DNA of 6,469 nt from assembly GCA_017649745.1 (NCBI GenBank), contig JAGCGE010000037.1, forward strand, positions 1-6,469, in the 5' to 3' direction. The notes beneath the pieces are model-generated. The model was not told the DNA's origin. It saw only the letters and a program-made list of their open reading frames with translations, and ran no database searches. A program made the translations under genes and the position numbers. Each line of letters starts with the position of its first letter. Within the stretch, counting starts at the first letter, position 1. The DNA is from Clostridiales bacterium. GTDB lineage: Bacteria > Bacillota_A > Clostridia > Saccharofermentanales > Saccharofermentanaceae. Positions 4,390 to 6,469 of this stretch are shown here, piece after piece.

Positions 4390-6135
4390 ATGCTATCCAA
4401 TACCGCAACACCAAAATACTACGGTAAGTTCCGAACAGACGTGTTGCTAGGGTTGATTAGAGTTAACGAGTACGTCTCTATGGAGATGAATCGTATCGAT
4501 TACCTTATTGCTAACCCAGACTTCTACTATGACGATCAAGCAGTTGAGGGCTGGATAAGATTCTGTGAAAAGGAGCTTACACTAACAGACGGATCCGACT
4601 TCCATATGCTGGATTCGTTTAAAGTCTGGGGCGAAGAGATCTTTGGTTGGTATTACTATGAGGAACAGAAAGTCTGGGATCCGAATGGTAAGGGTGGTGG
4701 TAAAGGCTGCTACATCAAAAAGAAGTATAAACGAAGGCTTACATCAAAGCAGTATCTCATCGTTGGACGAGGTGCTGCTAAAACTTTGTATGACACTTGT
4801 ATACACGCGTACTTCTTAAACGTTGATACCTCTACAACCAAACAATTAGCTACCGCTCCAACAATAAGACAAAGTGAAGAAGTTCTGTTCCCTTTCAAAA
4901 CAGCTATAGCCAGATCACGTGGTGACTTATTTAAGTTCCTTACAGAGGGTTCCATTCCGAACACTACAGGTAACAGTAAGGACCGTGTGAAGCTGGCTTC
5001 TACAAAGAAGGGAATACAGAACTTTATTACTAACTCACTACTCGAGACTGTCCCCATGAGTATAGACAAGCTACAGGGACGTCGAGATAAGGTGGCGACA
5101 GTAGACGAATGGCTCTCTTGTGACATACGAGAGGACCCTATTGGTGCGATAGAGCAGGGATCATCTAAGGTGCCTGGCTATCTGATAGTCGCTACATCAT
5201 CTGAGGGTACGGTACGTAACGGTGTCGGTGACACGATCAAAATGGAGCTGATGAAGATCCTAAAAGGCGAATACTATGCTCCTTATGTTTCGATCTGGTG
5301 GTATAAGCTGGATGAACTTGAGGAGGTCGGTATGCCTGAGATGTGGGTAAAAGCCAATCCGAACATCGGAAAGACCGTAACTTACGAAGCGTATCAAAGA
5401 GATGTAGAAAGAGCAGAACAAGCCCCTGAAGCTAGGAATGATATTTTGGCTAAGAGGTTTGGAATCCCTATGGAAGGTTACACATACTTCTTCACTTACG
5501 AAGAAACTGAACCGCACAGGCACCAGGATTTCTGGCAGATGCCGTGCGCACTTGGTGCTGACCTTTCACAAGGCGGTGACTTCTGTTCATTCGTGTTCTT
5601 CTTCCCTATGACGAACGGGTGCTTTGGAATAAAGACCCTAAACTATATTTCAGACTTTACGTTACAAAAACTTCCAGGAGCTATGCGAGCTAAGTATGAA
5701 GAATTCATAAAGGAAGGATCTCTAATAATCATGGAAGGCACAATCCTAGACATGATGGAAGTATACGAAGATCTAGACAACCATATAGCACAAACCGGCT
5801 ATGATGTTAGATGCTTTGGATATGATCCATACAATGCTAAGGAGTTTGTTAACCGTTGGGTATTGGAGAATGGTGAGTTTGGAGTGGAAAAAGTCATACA
5901 GGGTGCAAGAACCGAATCCGTACCACTTACGGAATTAAAGAAGTTGGCATCAGAACGTATGTTGATCTTCGATCAGGAATTGATGAAGTTCACTATGGGA
6001 AACGCCATAACTATCGAAGACACCAATGGTAACAAGAAACTACTGAAGAAGCGCTATGAGGCCAAGATCGATGCTGTTGCAGCTATGATGGACGCATTAG
6101 TAGCTTACAAACTTAATAAGGATGCTTTTGAGTAA
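4390..6135 (+). CDS. terL: Terminase large subunit (TerL), HK97-type
   Basis: This 581-residue packaging motor pumps phage DNA into the prohead with ATP and cuts it at the start and end. The N-terminal ATPase shows a Walker A-type loop VGRGAAKT (125-132, K131), a Walker B VATVDEW (235-241, D239/E240) and a coupling motif IVATSSEG (266-273). The C-terminal RNase H-like nuclease shows GADLSQGGD (389-397, D391), GYDP (477-480, D479) and KIDAVAAMMDAL (559-570, D561), the three acidic metal ligands. Length fits the family. The P-loop has Ala where the usual Gly precedes the catalytic Lys, and I recall GRGAAK as typical of a clade of gut siphovirus terminases. The start ATG follows GGAGG (4379-4383) by six bases and the previous stop by one. 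It should act with a TerS, probably the first gene, and the portal, which is not in the window. Confidence 0.96.
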   Translation: MLSNTATPKYYGKFRTDVLLGLIRVNEYVSMEMNRIDYLIANPDFYYDDQAVEGWIRFCEKELTLTDGSDFHMLDSFKVWGEEIFGWYYYEEQKVWDPNGKGGGKGCYIKKKYKRRLTSKQYLIVGRGAAKTLYDTCIHAYFLNVDTSTTKQLATAPTIRQSEEVLFPFKTAIARSRGDLFKFLTEGSIPNTTGNSKDRVKLASTKKGIQNFITNSLLETVPMSIDKLQGRRDKVATVDEWLSCDIREDPIGAIEQGSSKVPGYLIVATSSEGTVRNGVGDTIKMELMKILKGEYYAPYVSIWWYKLDELEEVGMPEMWVKANPNIGKTVTYEAYQRDVERAEQAPEARNDILAKRFGIPMEGYTYFFTYEETEPHRHQDFWQMPCALGADLSQGGDFCSFVFFFPMTNGCFGIKTLNYISDFTLQKLPGAMRAKYEEFIKEGSLIIMEGTILDMMEVYEDLDNHIAQTGYDVRCFGYDPYNAKEFVNRWVLENGEFGVEKVIQGARTESVPLTELKKLASERMLIFDQELMKFTMGNAITIEDTNGNKKLLKKRYEAKIDAVAAMMDALVAYKLNKDAFE

Positions 6136-6145
6136 GGAGGCATAA

Positions 6146-6469
6146 ATGAAATACTATGGCGTAGAACATTACGGTAATGCCTTGGCTCATAGAGCGAAAT
6201 ATGGCACAGCCGACAGTACTAGTAATGAAAAAGGTGCTGATAACAAGAAAAACAATACCTCTGAATACAACCACGACTACTACATGCGCAATAAGAGTAA
6301 ATGGCAGGACAACGATTCGGGTTCTTCGTCTAGTGGATCTAAAGAGTCTGATGAGGATAAAGCGTCTGATGAGGATAAAGAGTTCGACGTTGATGCTGCA
6401 GCTAGAGATGTAATACGTGGGATGTATGGAAATGGCGCTGAACGTAAGGCAGCTCTTGGCGATGATTAC
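6146..6469 (+). CDS. Phage virion-type protein, partial at window end, with CW_7-like GNG motif
   Basis: The first 108 residues are open to the window edge. ATG 6146 follows AAGGAGG (6134-6140) by five bases, and that SD overlaps the TerL stop. The N-terminus, MKYYGVEHYGNALAHRAKYG, echoes the tyrosine-rich starts and L-x-H tags of the neighbouring proteins, though the GQKWG core is missing. A polar linker (20-82) contains EYNHDYYMRNKSKWQ and a Ser/Gly run, then a duplicated acidic SDEDK. Residues 83-108 read VDAAARDVIRGMYGNG, then AERKAALGDDY. This fits the start of a CW_7 (Cpl-7-type) cell-wall-binding repeat, which has a VI-x-G-x-x-GNG-x-x-R-xx-x-L core. The rest of the motif (Tyr-x-x-Val-Gln-x-x-Val-Asn) would lie past the edge. 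Likely role: structural or particle-associated protein after TerL. A portal cannot be confirmed or excluded. Confidence 0.85.
   Translation, partial: MKYYGVEHYGNALAHRAKYGTADSTSNEKGADNKKNNTSEYNHDYYMRNKSKWQDNDSGSSSSGSKESDEDKASDEDKEFDVDAAARDVIRGMYGNGAERKAALGDDY
6344..6379 (+). repeat. Two-copy 18-base in-frame tandem repeat
   Basis: GAGTCTGATGAGGATAAA (6344-6361) is followed at once by GCGTCTGATGAGGATAAA (6362-6379), with 16 of 18 bases identical. It encodes ESDEDK then ASDEDK in the acidic linker of the final protein. The near-identity shows a recent duplication; linker length may vary between related phages. Confidence 0.85.

Noticed and set aside
6177..6413. 78-codon + strand ORF near the window end
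   Set aside because: It overlaps in another frame the open frame from ATG 6146, which has a strong SD and a recognisable GNG motif; the 78-codon product looks random.
1..6469. CRISPR arrays, tRNA genes, insertion sequences, attachment sites
   Set aside because: No regularly spaced repeats, no cloverleaf, no transposase or terminal inverted repeats were seen; the window is continuous coding sequence after 191.

Overview
The window is a tightly packed, single-strand stretch of a tailed-phage or prophage genome. It covers the start of the packaging/head-assembly operon. The phage call rests on an HK97-type terminase large subunit with intact ATPase and nuclease motifs, a head-tail connector, a phage-type HNH protein, and several proteins carrying the short N-terminal tag (H-x-GI-x-GQKWG-type) common in virion-associated proteins of phages of Firmicutes. 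Strong AGGAGG-like ribosome-binding sites, moderate AT richness and the protein types suggest a siphovirus of a low-GC Firmicute, probably a gut Clostridia member. The host cannot be fixed from this sequence.

Layout: 1-191 is non-coding, with a probable terminator (5-41) followed by a striking folded RNA leader (43-181). Then come, all on the + strand with gaps of a few bases or short overlaps: a helical protein that may be the small terminase subunit (192-530); an HNH protein (531-944); a charged helical protein of unknown function (938-1456); a tagged protein with a glycine-zipper segment and a papain-fold (Tox-PL-like) deamidase/protease domain (1461-2495); a small translationally coupled partner that could be its immunity protein (2492-2737); a head-tail connector (2762-3115); a tagged structural protein (3117-4388); TerL (4390-6135); and the start of another virion-type protein, cut by the window edge, ending in a CW_7-like GNG motif (6146-6469).

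Interpretation: TerL, the candidate TerS and the HNH protein would package DNA, and the connector and tagged proteins would build or load the particle. Two parts stand out. First, the leader RNA: 33 bp in three stacked segments form a rod, with an apical hairpin, and an anti-Shine-Dalgarno strand from the apex can form 10 bp with the ribosome-binding site of the first gene. Second, the toxin-like/immunity-like pair inside the head operon, whose toxin-like member carries the virion-type tag. This suggests an effector carried in the particle and delivered to the host at infection. Both are inferences from sequence reading and need database and structure checks.
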